Shown here: positions 38,730 through 46,590 of the stretch, piece by piece
Position numbering within the stretch: the stretch's first letter is position 1
How the letters are laid out: every line of letters starts with the position of its first letter
NCBI GenBank assembly: GCA_902765395.1
Contig: CACWZP010000002.1
Location: 1 to 64,000 of the forward strand
Length of the DNA: 64,000 bases
Reading direction: 5' to 3'
From: an uncultured Eubacteriales bacterium
Lineage (GTDB): Bacteria; Bacillota; Clostridia; Christensenellales; Aristaeellaceae
The notes under the pieces: generated by a model
Seen by the model: only the letters and a program-made list of their open reading frames with translations
Database searches by the model: none
Told to the model about the DNA's origin: nothing
Position numbers and translations under genes: made by a program

Positions 38730-39689
38730 ATGGCCCACACGGACGACGCATACGCGGCAATGCTGCTGACCATGGCGCTGTCGCCGAACAAGGAGGAGTA
38801 CGCCCGGCCGCTGAGCACGGCGGAGTTTCGTCGGTTCGAGGCCGCGGCCCGGGAATCCACGTTCCACGGCATCGGAAAGCTGCTGGACATGGACATCAGC
38901 GGCCTGATGATCTACCTGGGTCTGACCGAGGAGGAGGCCTACCGGGCGTTCACGCTGCTGCACCGGGGCGTGCAGTTGAGCTACGCGCTGGAGGGCTTTG
39001 CCGCCGAGGGCATCGAGGTGGTCACCCAGTACGACGCCGGATACCCCGAGCGCCTGCGCCGCAAGCTGGGCGCCGGCGCGCCGCCCGCGTTCTATCAGTG
39101 CGGCAGCGGGGAGTTGCTGAACAAGCCCGCCATCGCCATTGTGGGCATCAGCGGCGTGCGCACCACGCCCCAGGCTCGCGGGGCCATCGAGACGCTGGTG
39201 CGCGGCGCGCTGGAAAAGGGCTATGGCATCCTCACCGGCGGCGAGCCGGGGGTGTCCCGCATGGCGGCTGGCCTGGTGGGCGAGCTGGGCGGGTCGCTTA
39301 CGGACATCCTGGGCGGCGGCATGCGCGAACACCTGCAGGGCGACGCCATTGCCCAGCTGGTAGGCACGGGCCGCGGCGCGGTGCTGTCGCTGGAGCACCC
39401 CGACGCCATGTTCACCGTCAGCCACGCCATTGCCCGCAACCGGCTGCTGTTCTCCCTGGCCGACGCCGCCTTCGTATTCAACACCGACGGCCGTCGGGGC
39501 GAGCAGGAGGCGCTGCAGAACCGCACCTGCGACTGGATCTACGCCTTCGAGCCCCATGCCGGGAACAAGCCGCTGATCGCCCGGGGCGCGGTGCCCTTCT
39601 CCGGCCTGACCGACGCCGACGTCGACGCCATGAGCCGCCACTGGAGCAGCTCCCGCAGCCAGCAGATGAATATGTTTGATTTGCTCTGA
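38730..39689 (+). CDS. Divergent DprA/Smf-family DNA-processing protein
   Basis: 319 residues from ATG 38730. The Rossmann-like core is recognisable: IAIVGISGVRTTPQARGAIETL, ALEKGYGILTGGEPGVSRMAAGL, GGSLTDILGGGM, and SHAIARNRLLFSLADAAFVF. In DprA the GIDxxAH segment binds ssDNA; here it reads GVSRMAA, and the usual 'GSR' is GIS. N-terminal helices (1-115) replace the SAM domain. DprA loads RecA on ssDNA during transformation; with these changes the DNA-binding mode may differ. No competence genes adjoin it. Length is near the family norm. Confidence 0.8.
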   Translation: MAHTDDAYAAMLLTMALSPNKEEYARPLSTAEFRRFEAAARESTFHGIGKLLDMDISGLMIYLGLTEEEAYRAFTLLHRGVQLSYALEGFAAEGIEVVTQYDAGYPERLRRKLGAGAPPAFYQCGSGELLNKPAIAIVGISGVRTTPQARGAIETLVRGALEKGYGILTGGEPGVSRMAAGLVGELGGSLTDILGGGMREHLQGDAIAQLVGTGRGAVLSLEHPDAMFTVSHAIARNRLLFSLADAAFVFNTDGRRGEQEALQNRTCDWIYAFEPHAGNKPLIARGAVPFSGLTDADVDAMSRHWSSSRSQQMNMFDLL

Positions 39690-39707
39690 AATCAATGGGA
39701 ACAGATG

Positions 39708-39737
39708 AACGCAGGGGCGCCGCGGCGCCCCTGCGTT
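39708..39737. terminator. Perfect 30-bp palindrome between convergent genes
   Basis: AACGCAGGGGCGCCG is followed directly by its own complement. It separates the dprA-like gene from dapA and can serve both strands. Confidence 0.7.
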
Positions 39738-39740
39738 CGT

Positions 39741-40634
39741 CTACCGGCGGTCCATGATCCCGGCTTTCTCCATCGCCTCCCGCAGGCGCGCGCTCTTTTC
39801 GTCGTCCAGCGGACACAGCGGCAGGCGCAGCGTGTTTTCGATCCGGCCCATCATGGAAAGCGCGGCCTTCACCGGGATGGGGCTCACGTCTGAAAACAGC
39901 GCGTCGATCAGCGGCAGATACTCCACCTGCGCATCCAAACAGCGCTTCGCCTCGCCCCGCAGCCAGTCGGCGGCCATGGCGTGCATCCCGGCGGGGATGA
40001 CGTTGGCCGCTACGGAGATCGCGCCACGGGCCCCCAGCGCCATGGCGGGCACGACCATGTCGTCGTTGCCGCAGTACACTGCCACGCCCTCGCCACACAG
40101 CCGCGCCAGGTCGGTGAAGGCCCGGATGCTCCCGCCGGCCTCCTTCACGGCGCACAGGTTCGGGTGCTTCGCCAGCTCCGCCACCGCCTCCGGCGACAGG
40201 TTCACGCCGGTTCTGCCGGGCACGTTGTACAGGATGACGGGCAGGTCCACCGCGTCGGCCACGGCGGTGAAGTGGGCCATCAGCCCCGCCCGGCTGGCCT
40301 TGTTGTAGTAGGGCGTTACCACCAGCAGCGCGTCCGCGCCCAGGCGCTGGGCCTCCCTGGACTGCCCCTCCGCCCGCCGGGTGTCGTTGCTGCCCGTGCC
40401 CGCGATCAGCGGCACCCGCCCGGCGATCCGCGCGGCGGCGCACTCCAGTATGGCGCTGCGCTCGCTGGGGGAGAGGGTGCTGGGCTCGCCGGTGGTGCCC
40501 AGGATCACCAGGGCGTCGATGCCGCTGTCGATCTGCCAGTCGATCAGCGCCTCCAGCGCGTCGTAGTCCACCCGATTGCCCCTAAAGGGCGTCACCAGCG
40601 CCGTCGCGCAGCCGTAAAACAGGTTTCCGTGCAT
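39741..40634 (-). CDS. dapA: 4-hydroxy-tetrahydrodipicolinate synthase
   Basis: 297 residues from ATG 40634. Condenses pyruvate with aspartate semialdehyde in lysine, DAP and dipicolinate synthesis. Schiff-base lysine K164 in CAVKEAGG; Y136 in LYNVPGRTG; GTTGE near 46-50. A longer in-frame start at 40655 would lie inside the upstream hairpin. The ribosome site GGAAGGAGG is in the 3' arm of that hairpin, so initiation should require it to open. No other lysine gene nearby; paralogues for other aldolase reactions cannot be excluded but residues are typical. Confidence 0.93.
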   Translation of the reverse strand: MHGNLFYGCATALVTPFRGNRVDYDALEALIDWQIDSGIDALVILGTTGEPSTLSPSERSAILECAAARIAGRVPLIAGTGSNDTRRAEGQSREAQRLGADALLVVTPYYNKASRAGLMAHFTAVADAVDLPVILYNVPGRTGVNLSPEAVAELAKHPNLCAVKEAGGSIRAFTDLARLCGEGVAVYCGNDDMVVPAMALGARGAISVAANVIPAGMHAMAADWLRGEAKRCLDAQVEYLPLIDALFSDVSPIPVKAALSMMGRIENTLRLPLCPLDDEKSARLREAMEKAGIMDRR

Positions 40635-40680
40635 GAAAAAACCTCCTTCCCGCATCGTTCAAGCGTATGCGGGAGGGAGG
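40635..40680 (-). promoter_or_regulatory. Terminator-like hairpin containing the dapA Shine-Dalgarno
   Basis: RNA sense: CCTCCCTCCCGCAT (40680-40667), 11-nt loop, ATGCGGGAAGGAGG (40655-40642), TTTTTT (40641-40636), C, ATG. 13 of 14 positions pair. It starts 12 nt past the GNAT stop, so it should end that transcript as well as mask the dapA ribosome site. Confidence 0.75.
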
Positions 40681-40692
40681 CTTGTTTGTCTT

Positions 40693-41508
40693 TTATTTCT
40701 CCTGCGGGTTGATGTCCACGCCGGGATAGCGCATCAACAGCTCCGTCTGCTTGAAGCCGCACTTTTCCATCAGCTTCAGCACGTGGGGGATGCGGGCGCG
40801 CACGTTGGCCTCGGCGCAGAACAGCCGCGCCTTTTCGAATTCCTCGCAGGCCAGGCCCAGCATGCAGGTGCCCACGCCCATGCGCCGCCAGCGCTTGCTG
40901 GTCTGGATATAGCCGATGATGCCGGCGTAGCTCTCCCGCCAGATCAGTATCTCGCCCGCCATGCCGGTGGGGGACACGGTGAGGATGCGGGTGAAGCCCT
41001 CCCGGTCGATGAAGGAGCGCAGCCAGGCGAAGTCATGGTCGGTGTTGTACAGTTCGTTGTAGCGCTCCAGGAAGAACTTCTGCTCCGTGGCATCGCTCAG
41101 GTCGTCCTTCACCACCACACAGCCCGCGGGCAGGCGGTAATCCTGGGCGAAGGGCAGCCGCAGCTGCATCTGCACCAGGCCGTCGTTGTCCTTGAAGCCC
41201 ATGGGCGCAAGGCTCTCCAGCATCTCCTCGTCGTCGGGGTCGCAGCGGGTGTAGAGCCGGCAGAACTTTCCCGATTCGTTGCAGATCTCCCGCCCACGGG
41301 CCACCGCCGCGCCCAGCAGCGCGTCGGGGATGGGGCTGCCCTCCAGCTGCAAGCGCACCTGCAGGGGCCGGGCGGGGTAGAGCGACGGATTGTCGTCGCA
41401 GAAGATGGTGCACGCGCCCAGCTGGGCGCCGCTGTACTCGTCGATGGCCAGGAAGGTGTTCTCCACCGGCTGGCCGTCCACAGGCTCTCTGGCGTGTTTC
41501 AGCATCAT
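40693..41508 (-). CDS. GNAT-family N-acetyltransferase (two-domain)
   Basis: 271 residues. The second half has the acetyl-CoA motif WRRMGVGTCMLGLACEEFEK (Q/RxxGxG/A) and the C-terminal 'MEKCGFKQTELLMRYPG' typical of GNAT enzymes; the first half is a related diverged lobe. Substrate unknown. In line with mazG-like and alkD-like genes, 25 nt after the former; likely one transcript from the 42623 promoter ending at the dapA hairpin. Confidence 0.82.
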   Translation of the reverse strand: MMLKHAREPVDGQPVENTFLAIDEYSGAQLGACTIFCDDNPSLYPARPLQVRLQLEGSPIPDALLGAAVARGREICNESGKFCRLYTRCDPDDEEMLESLAPMGFKDNDGLVQMQLRLPFAQDYRLPAGCVVVKDDLSDATEQKFFLERYNELYNTDHDFAWLRSFIDREGFTRILTVSPTGMAGEILIWRESYAGIIGYIQTSKRWRRMGVGTCMLGLACEEFEKARLFCAEANVRARIPHVLKLMEKCGFKQTELLMRYPGVDINPQEK

Positions 41509-41533
41509 AATGGTTTACCTCTTGTATCGCGTC

Positions 41534-41890
41534 TTACCGTTTCGGATTGTAGGTCTTGGGCGGGCGATGGTCCACGATGTCGATCTTGCGCAGCACCTGT
41601 TCGGTCACGTCGATGCCCAGCGTGCGGGCCAGCTGCAGGCCGTACATCATCACGTCGGCGAACTCCTCGGCGATCAGGGCCACGCGCTCCGGGTCCCTGC
41701 CCGCCATCAGCGCGTCCACGTCCGCCGGGTTCAGCCACTGGAAGTGCTCCAGCAGCTCGCTCATCTCCACCGTCATGGCCATGGCCACGTGCTGGGGGTT
41801 CTGCACCCCCTCCACGCCCCAGCCCTTGCGCAGGCACAGCTGGTGCACCTGCTCCTTCAGGGCGGAAATCGTGGTGTTGCTGTCATTCAT
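41534..41890 (-). CDS. MazG-like nucleotide pyrophosphohydrolase
   Basis: 118 residues. One MazG-type four-helix fold with the metal motif EMSELLEHFQW...EEFADVMMYGLQL (ExxE...ExxD). Similar small proteins hydrolyse dCTP or other dNTPs. Overlaps the alkD-like gene by 8 nt, suggesting a shared role in limiting damaged nucleotides, although this is inference. Confidence 0.87.
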   Translation of the reverse strand: MNDSNTTISALKEQVHQLCLRKGWGVEGVQNPQHVAMAMTVEMSELLEHFQWLNPADVDALMAGRDPERVALIAEEFADVMMYGLQLARTLGIDVTEQVLRKIDIVDHRPPKTYNPKR

Positions 41891-42605
41891 GGCTCTTCGC
41901 CGCCTTTCTGCGCAGGCCCTGGGCCAGGGATTTATCCTCGCCCGAGATCCGCCAGGACTCCTTTAATTTCTGGATGGCCTTGTTGTGGGTCCACTCGTCC
42001 CACGCGCCGTCGCGCAATATCGCCAGCGCCGCGTCCCGCTGCTTCAGCCACAGCGTGGCCAGCCCCCAGGCCGCGCCCATGCGGGCGTAGTAGCCGGGGT
42101 GGGCAAAGCGCCGGTAGACGGCCATGGTCTCGCCGCCGAAGGGGTCGTCCCCGAAATAGCTCATCAGCATCACCAGGCCGAAGCGCTTGCGGAACTCGAT
42201 GTCGCTGTCGGCGCACCGGACGACAAAGGGAAACAGCGCCTCCCGCTCGCCCGTGCGGGGCTTGAACGCGGAGCACAGCCCGTCGCACACCGCCCAGTTG
42301 TCCACCATGGGCAGGAAGGCATCGACAAGCTCGAGCTTCTCTTCGATGGGGCACCTCGCGCCGCCCAGCACATAGGCGTGCAGCAGCCGCGCCTCGTACA
42401 GCGGATACGCCCGGCTGGCCTCCAGGAAGGCGCGCCAGTCGCCCCGCAGGATCTCCTTCGATATGGCCCGCAGCGCCGGGACGCGCACGCCCAGAAAGCC
42501 CGTGGCCATGTCCGGCACCAGCGAAGCGTGGAAATCCCGATACTTCCCGTCCGCCAGACCTTCCAGGCGCTGAACGAGGACAGGCATGTCATACCCGGTT
42601 TGCAT
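41883..42605 (-). CDS. DNA alkylation repair protein (AlkD-like HEAT repeats)
   Basis: 240 residues from ATG 42605. HEAT-like helices with the AlkD-family landmarks GVRVPALRAISKEI, YEARLLHAYVLG, DNWAVCDGLCSAF and RFGLVMLMSYF. AlkD removes bulky or cationic N3/N7-alkyl purines without base flipping. The WD.WA-type 'DNWAVCD' segment holds the catalytic Asp of the family. First gene of a unit with MazG-like and GNAT genes. TTG and GTG codons just upstream are possible alternative starts; the ribosome site is weak. Confidence 0.85.
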   Translation of the reverse strand: MQTGYDMPVLVQRLEGLADGKYRDFHASLVPDMATGFLGVRVPALRAISKEILRGDWRAFLEASRAYPLYEARLLHAYVLGGARCPIEEKLELVDAFLPMVDNWAVCDGLCSAFKPRTGEREALFPFVVRCADSDIEFRKRFGLVMLMSYFGDDPFGGETMAVYRRFAHPGYYARMGAAWGLATLWLKQRDAALAILRDGAWDEWTHNKAIQKLKESWRISGEDKSLAQGLRRKAAKSHE

Positions 42606-42622
42606 AAATATCACCAATTAAC

Positions 42623-42651
42623 AGTTTACGGCGAATGGCGCGGATTGTCAA
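42623..42651 (-). promoter_or_regulatory. Promoter of the alkD-like/mazG-like/GNAT unit
   Basis: TTGACA (42651-42646), 17-nt spacer, TAAACT (42628-42623) on the minus strand, 18 nt before ATG. Confidence 0.6.
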
Positions 42652-42652
42652 G

Positions 42653-42724
42653 GGGGAGGGAACAGGGAGTAGGGAGCAGGAATAGCGGCTGCCGTGCGGA
42701 TGCAGGGGCGGCGTTGCGCCGCCC
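42653..42724. repeat. Composite interspersed repeat, family C copy 3
   Basis: GGGAGGGAACAGGGAGTAGG, GAGCAGGAATAGCGGCTGCCG, then GCAGGGGCGGCGTTGCGCCG. Same order as at 22825 and 35739. The rest of the 270-nt divergent gap (42725-42887) is a GC-rich stretch where I see only a weak GATAAT at 42851. Confidence 0.8.
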
Positions 42725-42887
42725 GCCGGAGAGGCAACCTGCATCCGCTGTTCCGCGCGGCAGCGAATGGGGCCCGGGGCAATGCCCCGGCGCCGCCCGC
42801 CAAAACCATCATTTCATACAACTGCGCTGGAAATCTTTACCCTTGCATATGATAATAGACCCAGCACAACACAAGCGAGGACGCGAC

Positions 42888-43751
42888 ATGACACACGAAC
42901 CCACCACGCGATACGCCCTGGCGGCGCTGGACATGGACGGCACGCTGCTGAACTCCGACCACCTCCTCACGCCCTTCACCCGCAACGCGCTGGACCGCGC
43001 TGCGGCGGCGGGCAAGGTGATCGCGCTGTGCACGGGCCGCTGCCTGTCGGAGCTGTGGCAGACCTTCCGGGAGGCCCCGGGCATCGGCTACGCCATCGGC
43101 GAAAACGGCGGCTGCCTGTACGACGTGAAGGCGGGCAGGGTGCTGCACCAGGCCATCATCCCCGAGGACGCGGCCCGCGCGGCGCTCGAAATGGCGGTGG
43201 AGTACGACCTGTGCGTCCAGTGCTTCATCGAAGGCCAGTCCTGGCTGCAGTACCGGGGCGAGGCGGCCCTCGCACCCTATCACGTGGCGGAGTACGTGCC
43301 GGTGTTCGACGGTGGGTCGAAGTACGATGAAAACATCGTCCAAAGGGCCCTTGAGCATGGCCGGGTGGAGAAGATCAACCTGTACTTCGCCGACCCCGCC
43401 CAGAAGGCGGACTACTGCCGCCGGGTGGACGGCCTGGGGCTGAACGTGGTGGGCTCCCTGGGCTACGGCTGCGAGCTGTCCCCGGCGGGGGCGGACAAGG
43501 CCGAGGGCCTCGTGCGGCTGTGCGGCCTGCTGGGCATACCCGTGGCGGACGCCCTGGCCGTGGGCGACGGCGGCAACGACCTGGGCCTGGTGCGCGCGGC
43601 GGGGCTGGGCGTGGCCATGGGCAACGCCGTGGACGAGGTGAAGGCCGCAGCGGACGTGCTCACCGACGACTGCGACCACGACGGCGCGGCCCGGGCGGTG
43701 CTGCGGTACATGCTGGGGGAGGACGCGCAGGGGACGGGGCGCTCAACCTGA
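42888..43751 (+). CDS. HAD-superfamily phosphatase, Cof type
   Basis: 287 residues from ATG 42888, GCGAGGA upstream. DMDGTLLNS (15-23) holds the nucleophile D15; motif II CTGRC; motif III/IV VGDGGNDLGLVRAAGLGVAMGNA near 225-247. The C2B cap (~85-190) is typical of Cof/YwpJ sugar-phosphate or cofactor phosphatases. Substrate unknown. Faces away from the alkD-like unit. Confidence 0.9.
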   Translation: MTHEPTTRYALAALDMDGTLLNSDHLLTPFTRNALDRAAAAGKVIALCTGRCLSELWQTFREAPGIGYAIGENGGCLYDVKAGRVLHQAIIPEDAARAALEMAVEYDLCVQCFIEGQSWLQYRGEAALAPYHVAEYVPVFDGGSKYDENIVQRALEHGRVEKINLYFADPAQKADYCRRVDGLGLNVVGSLGYGCELSPAGADKAEGLVRLCGLLGIPVADALAVGDGGNDLGLVRAAGLGVAMGNAVDEVKAAADVLTDDCDHDGAARAVLRYMLGEDAQGTGRST

Positions 43752-43758
43752 TCTTCGT

Positions 43759-43787
43759 TTGACAGGCGCGGACCCCGGTGCTATAAT
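43759..43787 (+). promoter_or_regulatory. Promoter of the hexapeptide-repeat gene
   Basis: TTGACA (43759-43764), 17-nt spacer, TATAAT (43782-43787), 36 nt before the ATG. Confidence 0.75.
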
Positions 43788-43822
43788 GCTTCCATAATTC
43801 GACCAAAACAGGAGGAATCACC

Positions 43823-44494
43823 ATGAGCAAGCAGCTTGAAATCGCCAGCCTGTTCGACCTGAGCCACACCATTGCGGCGGCGCTGTTCGACGGCAAGAGG
43901 TACCCCTGGGAAGTGCTGAAGGACATCAAGGGCTTCATCCTCCAGCTGGGCGCCACGCTGAGCGCGGATGAATTCGACCACCCTGCCGAGGACATCTGGA
44001 TCGCCAGGGACGCCAAGGTGGCCCCGTCCGCCTGCCTGAACGGCCCGCTGATCGTGGACAGCGGCGCGGAGATCCGCCACTGCGCCTTCGTGCGCGGCAG
44101 CGCCATCGTGGGCAAGAACGCCGTGGTGGGCAACTCCTGCGAGCTGAAGAACTGCGTGCTGTTTGACAACGTGCAGGTGCCACACTTCAACTACGTGGGC
44201 GACTCCGTGCTGGGCTTCAAGGCCCACATGGGCGCGGGCAGCGTCACCAGCAACGTGAAGAGCGACAAGAAGAACATCGTCATCCACGACGGCTCCGGCA
44301 TCGAGACCGGCCTGCGCAAAATCGGCGCCATGCTGGGCGACCGCGTGGAGGTGGGCTGCAACAGCGTGCTGAACCCGGGCACCATCATCGGCCGGGACTG
44401 CATCGTCTATCCCACGTCCTGCGTGCGCGGCGTGGTGCCGGAAAAGCACATCTACAAGCGCGGCGAGGGCTGCGTGGAACGGATCATGGACTGA
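43823..44494 (+). CDS. Left-handed beta-helix (hexapeptide) protein, GlmU C-terminal-like
   Basis: 223 residues. Residues 55-200 show hexapeptide periodicity (VAPSACLNGPLIVDSGAEIRHCAFVRG, AIVGKNAVVGNSCELKN). FNYVGDSVLGFKAHMGAGSVTSNVKSDKKN resembles the acetyltransferase site of GlmU ('NYVGD' with the acetyl-CoA-binding 'GAG'). There is no nucleotidyltransferase domain, so it is a stand-alone acyltransferase or sugar-nucleotide binding protein. Monocistronic with strong promoter and terminator. AGGAGG lies 9 nt before the ATG. Confidence 0.85.
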   Translation: MSKQLEIASLFDLSHTIAAALFDGKRYPWEVLKDIKGFILQLGATLSADEFDHPAEDIWIARDAKVAPSACLNGPLIVDSGAEIRHCAFVRGSAIVGKNAVVGNSCELKNCVLFDNVQVPHFNYVGDSVLGFKAHMGAGSVTSNVKSDKKNIVIHDGSGIETGLRKIGAMLGDRVEVGCNSVLNPGTIIGRDCIVYPTSCVRGVVPEKHIYKRGEGCVERIMD

Positions 44495-44518
44495 AACAGG
44501 TTCGCGGCTCTTTGAATG

Positions 44519-44546
44519 GCCTTCCCCAAGGGGGAAGGCTTTTTTG
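44519..44546 (+). terminator. Terminator after the hexapeptide-repeat gene
   Basis: GCCTTCCCC/GGGGAAGGC stem (9 bp) with AAG loop, then seven T broken by one G. Confidence 0.9.
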
Positions 44547-44554
44547 TTTCCCAA

Positions 44555-44587
44555 TGTAACCTCTGCCCCTTCCCGGCGGTCTAATGG
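44555..44587 (+). promoter_or_regulatory. ECF-type promoter of the first sigma/anti-sigma pair
   Basis: TGTAACC (44555-44561), 17-nt spacer, GTCTAATGG (44579-44587). The second ECF pair has TGCAACC with the same spacing to GTATTATAG at 58593. Autoregulation is inferred. Confidence 0.6.
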
Positions 44588-44619
44588 ATGAAGCTTCAAA
44601 TGCGAAGGGGCATGTATAC

Positions 44620-45096
44620 ATGACCAGCGAAGAATTTGCCCGCCGGGTGGAGGCGCTGCGGCCCACGCTCTACCGGATATGCCGATCGGAGCTTTCCGTG
44701 GCAGCGGACCGGGAGGACGCCGTCCAGGAGGCGGTGCTCCGGGCCTGGCGCAGGCGGGACAGCCTGCGCGAGATGAGGTATTTCAACACCTGGTTCATCC
44801 GCATACTCGTCAACATCTGCCATGACATCCAGCGCCAGCAGGGACGGGTCGTCCCGACGGAGGCTCCGCCGGAACCGCCGCCGCGGCGCGACGACCGCGT
44901 CCAGGCGCTGCGGGAGGCCATGGACGCGCTGGAGGAGAAACAGCGGCTGTGCCTGCTGCTGCACCACATCGAGGGCTATTCGGTGAAGGAAGTGGCGGCG
45001 ATGCTGGGCATCGGCGAGAGCGCGGTGAAGCAGCGGCTGATGCGCGGGCGAAGGAAACTCAGGGAACTGCTGTCGGAGGAGGTGTTCGGCAAATGA
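44620..45096 (+). CDS. ECF-type RNA polymerase sigma factor
   Basis: 158 residues from ATG 44620. Region 2: YRICRSELSVAADREDAVQEAVLRAWRRRDSLREMRYFNTWFIRILVNICHDIQR; region 4: LLLHHIEGYSVKEVAAMLGIGESAVKQRLMRGRRKL. An in-frame ATG 44584 lies inside the promoter and is unlikely. Its stop overlaps the start of the next gene (ATGA), giving translational coupling with the presumed anti-sigma factor. Confidence 0.92.
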   Translation: MTSEEFARRVEALRPTLYRICRSELSVAADREDAVQEAVLRAWRRRDSLREMRYFNTWFIRILVNICHDIQRQQGRVVPTEAPPEPPPRRDDRVQALREAMDALEEKQRLCLLLHHIEGYSVKEVAAMLGIGESAVKQRLMRGRRKLRELLSEEVFGK

Positions 45097-46346
45097 TTGT
45101 ACGCGAGGATTTCCTGGCCGCCCTTGGCGAGCCGGACGAGGGCTTCAACCGGGCCGTGGACGCCGCCCTCCGGCGGATTTGCGCGGAGGAGGCGCGACCC
45201 GTTATGAAGAAGAAACTGTCAATCGGATTGTTGGCGGCCATCATCGCCATACTCACGCTGACCGGCGCGGCGCTGGCGGTGGGGCTGAACCTGTTTGGGA
45301 TCTTTGGAAGGTGGGACGGGCGGCTTGCCGAACTCGCCCCCCAGGCGGAGCTTGAGACCGGGACGCCCGGCGAGGCGGCGACGGAGAAGACTGGCAAATC
45401 AGCGGTAGAGATCGTCAACGCGTATTATGACGGCGAGAGCCTGATCGTGGCTTACATCGACGACAACGCCCGGGCCTTCGAGCCCTTCACGCCCACGGCG
45501 GAGGAATTGGCCCGTATGGAAAAGGCGGAGGGCTTCTTCGAGGGCGTGGAGCCCTATGAGCTGGGGCAAATGGACCCCATACAGCAGGCCTTTGTCGAGG
45601 CGAAGCGGGCAGGGAAGCCCTATGGGTTTGTGGAATACTCCGTGTTTGCCAGCGACCAAATGTTTGCCGGTGAGGACGGCGGGATCGAGCTGATTCCCAG
45701 CGTGGGCGACGAGACCACGCTGGACGATGGGAGAAGGGCCTGCCTCATGGAGTTCTCGGAGGACTTGCCGGAAGAGGCCAGGAACCGGGACGAGCTGACG
45801 CTGCGCCTGCCCATATTGCGCCATGAATGCCGCTTCTGGTTCGACGGAAAGGACACATACCTGCTGTCCGGCCCGCTGGACGCCGAAATGCAAACCTATG
45901 AGTGGATCGACGGCGAGACCCACACCAGCTATGCCAGCGCCCCGGAGCAGATCGGCGAGGCCGTGGCCACGGTGAAGCGCACGCCCGCCGAGACGCGAAC
46001 CTATGCGGGTGAGGGAACGTACAACGGCGTGCCCGTCCACGTGGAGGCGACGGTGACAAGCGTTCGGGTGACTGTTGAAATCACGGCCATGGGCGAGGCA
46101 TTCCCGGACCCCTATGCGGTATACTGCGAGGACGGCGTCCGGGGCGGAGAGTATATCCGATACGATTTCCGGCTGGAGGATGAGAAAGGAACGGCGCTGC
46201 GGGTCAGGGAAATTTCCATGGAAGGGAACGGCATGGCACTGACCTGCTTCGGCGACGGCCGCCTGCCGGAGCGGCTGCGGCTGACGATCGGCGTGGAGGG
46301 CGAAGAAGAGACGGGCGAGCCGATCGCGCTGACGGCGGCAGGGTGA
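45093..46346 (+). CDS. Membrane anti-sigma-like protein with large outer domain
   Basis: 417 residues. A 34-residue cytosolic N-terminus, one helix at ~41-60 (IGLLAAIIAILTLTGAALAVGL), then ~350 outer residues rich in beta strands. This matches DUF4179-like partners of clostridial ECF factors. The cytosolic part is short, so sigma binding would rely on a small helix (LGEPDEGFNRAVDAALRRICAEE). Overlaps the sigma gene by 4 nt. Signal sensed is unknown. Confidence 0.8.
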   Translation: MIVREDFLAALGEPDEGFNRAVDAALRRICAEEARPVMKKKLSIGLLAAIIAILTLTGAALAVGLNLFGIFGRWDGRLAELAPQAELETGTPGEAATEKTGKSAVEIVNAYYDGESLIVAYIDDNARAFEPFTPTAEELARMEKAEGFFEGVEPYELGQMDPIQQAFVEAKRAGKPYGFVEYSVFASDQMFAGEDGGIELIPSVGDETTLDDGRRACLMEFSEDLPEEARNRDELTLRLPILRHECRFWFDGKDTYLLSGPLDAEMQTYEWIDGETHTSYASAPEQIGEAVATVKRTPAETRTYAGEGTYNGVPVHVEATVTSVRVTVEITAMGEAFPDPYAVYCEDGVRGGEYIRYDFRLEDEKGTALRVREISMEGNGMALTCFGDGRLPERLRLTIGVEGEEETGEPIALTAAG

Positions 46347-46453
46347 CCTTATGCTTCCCCGCCGCGGTGGGGAAGCAGCGCGGCAGCGCCGATGGGGCAC
46401 CCCGAATCTGCTGCGGCGATGATCGAGCGCCCCACCGCCTGCTGACGCGGATA

Positions 46454-46485
46454 CCTCCCCATTGCGATGGGGAGGCTTTCTTTCT
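46454..46485 (+). terminator. Terminator after the first ECF pair
   Basis: CCTCCCCAT/ATGGGGAGG with TGCG loop, then CTTTCTTTCTC. A second hairpin (GCTTCCCC/GGGGAAGC) precedes it at about 46353-46376. Confidence 0.8.
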
Positions 46486-46522
46486 CTGTACCCGTTTTTC
46501 CATCGAAATTCCCCGTTAACAC

Positions 46523-46551
46523 TTTACATATTCTGAATATTGTGCTATAAT
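46523..46551 (+). promoter_or_regulatory. Promoter of the first ABC importer
   Basis: TTTACA (46523-46528), 17-nt spacer, TATAAT (46546-46551). Confidence 0.75.
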
Positions 46552-46590
46552 CTTCGCGTTGAAACTTAACACAACAAAGGAGGTTTTCCC

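Noticed and set aside
44584-44619. Upstream in-frame ATG of the first ECF sigma gene
   Set aside because: It falls inside the proposed -10 region, so it would not be in the transcript.
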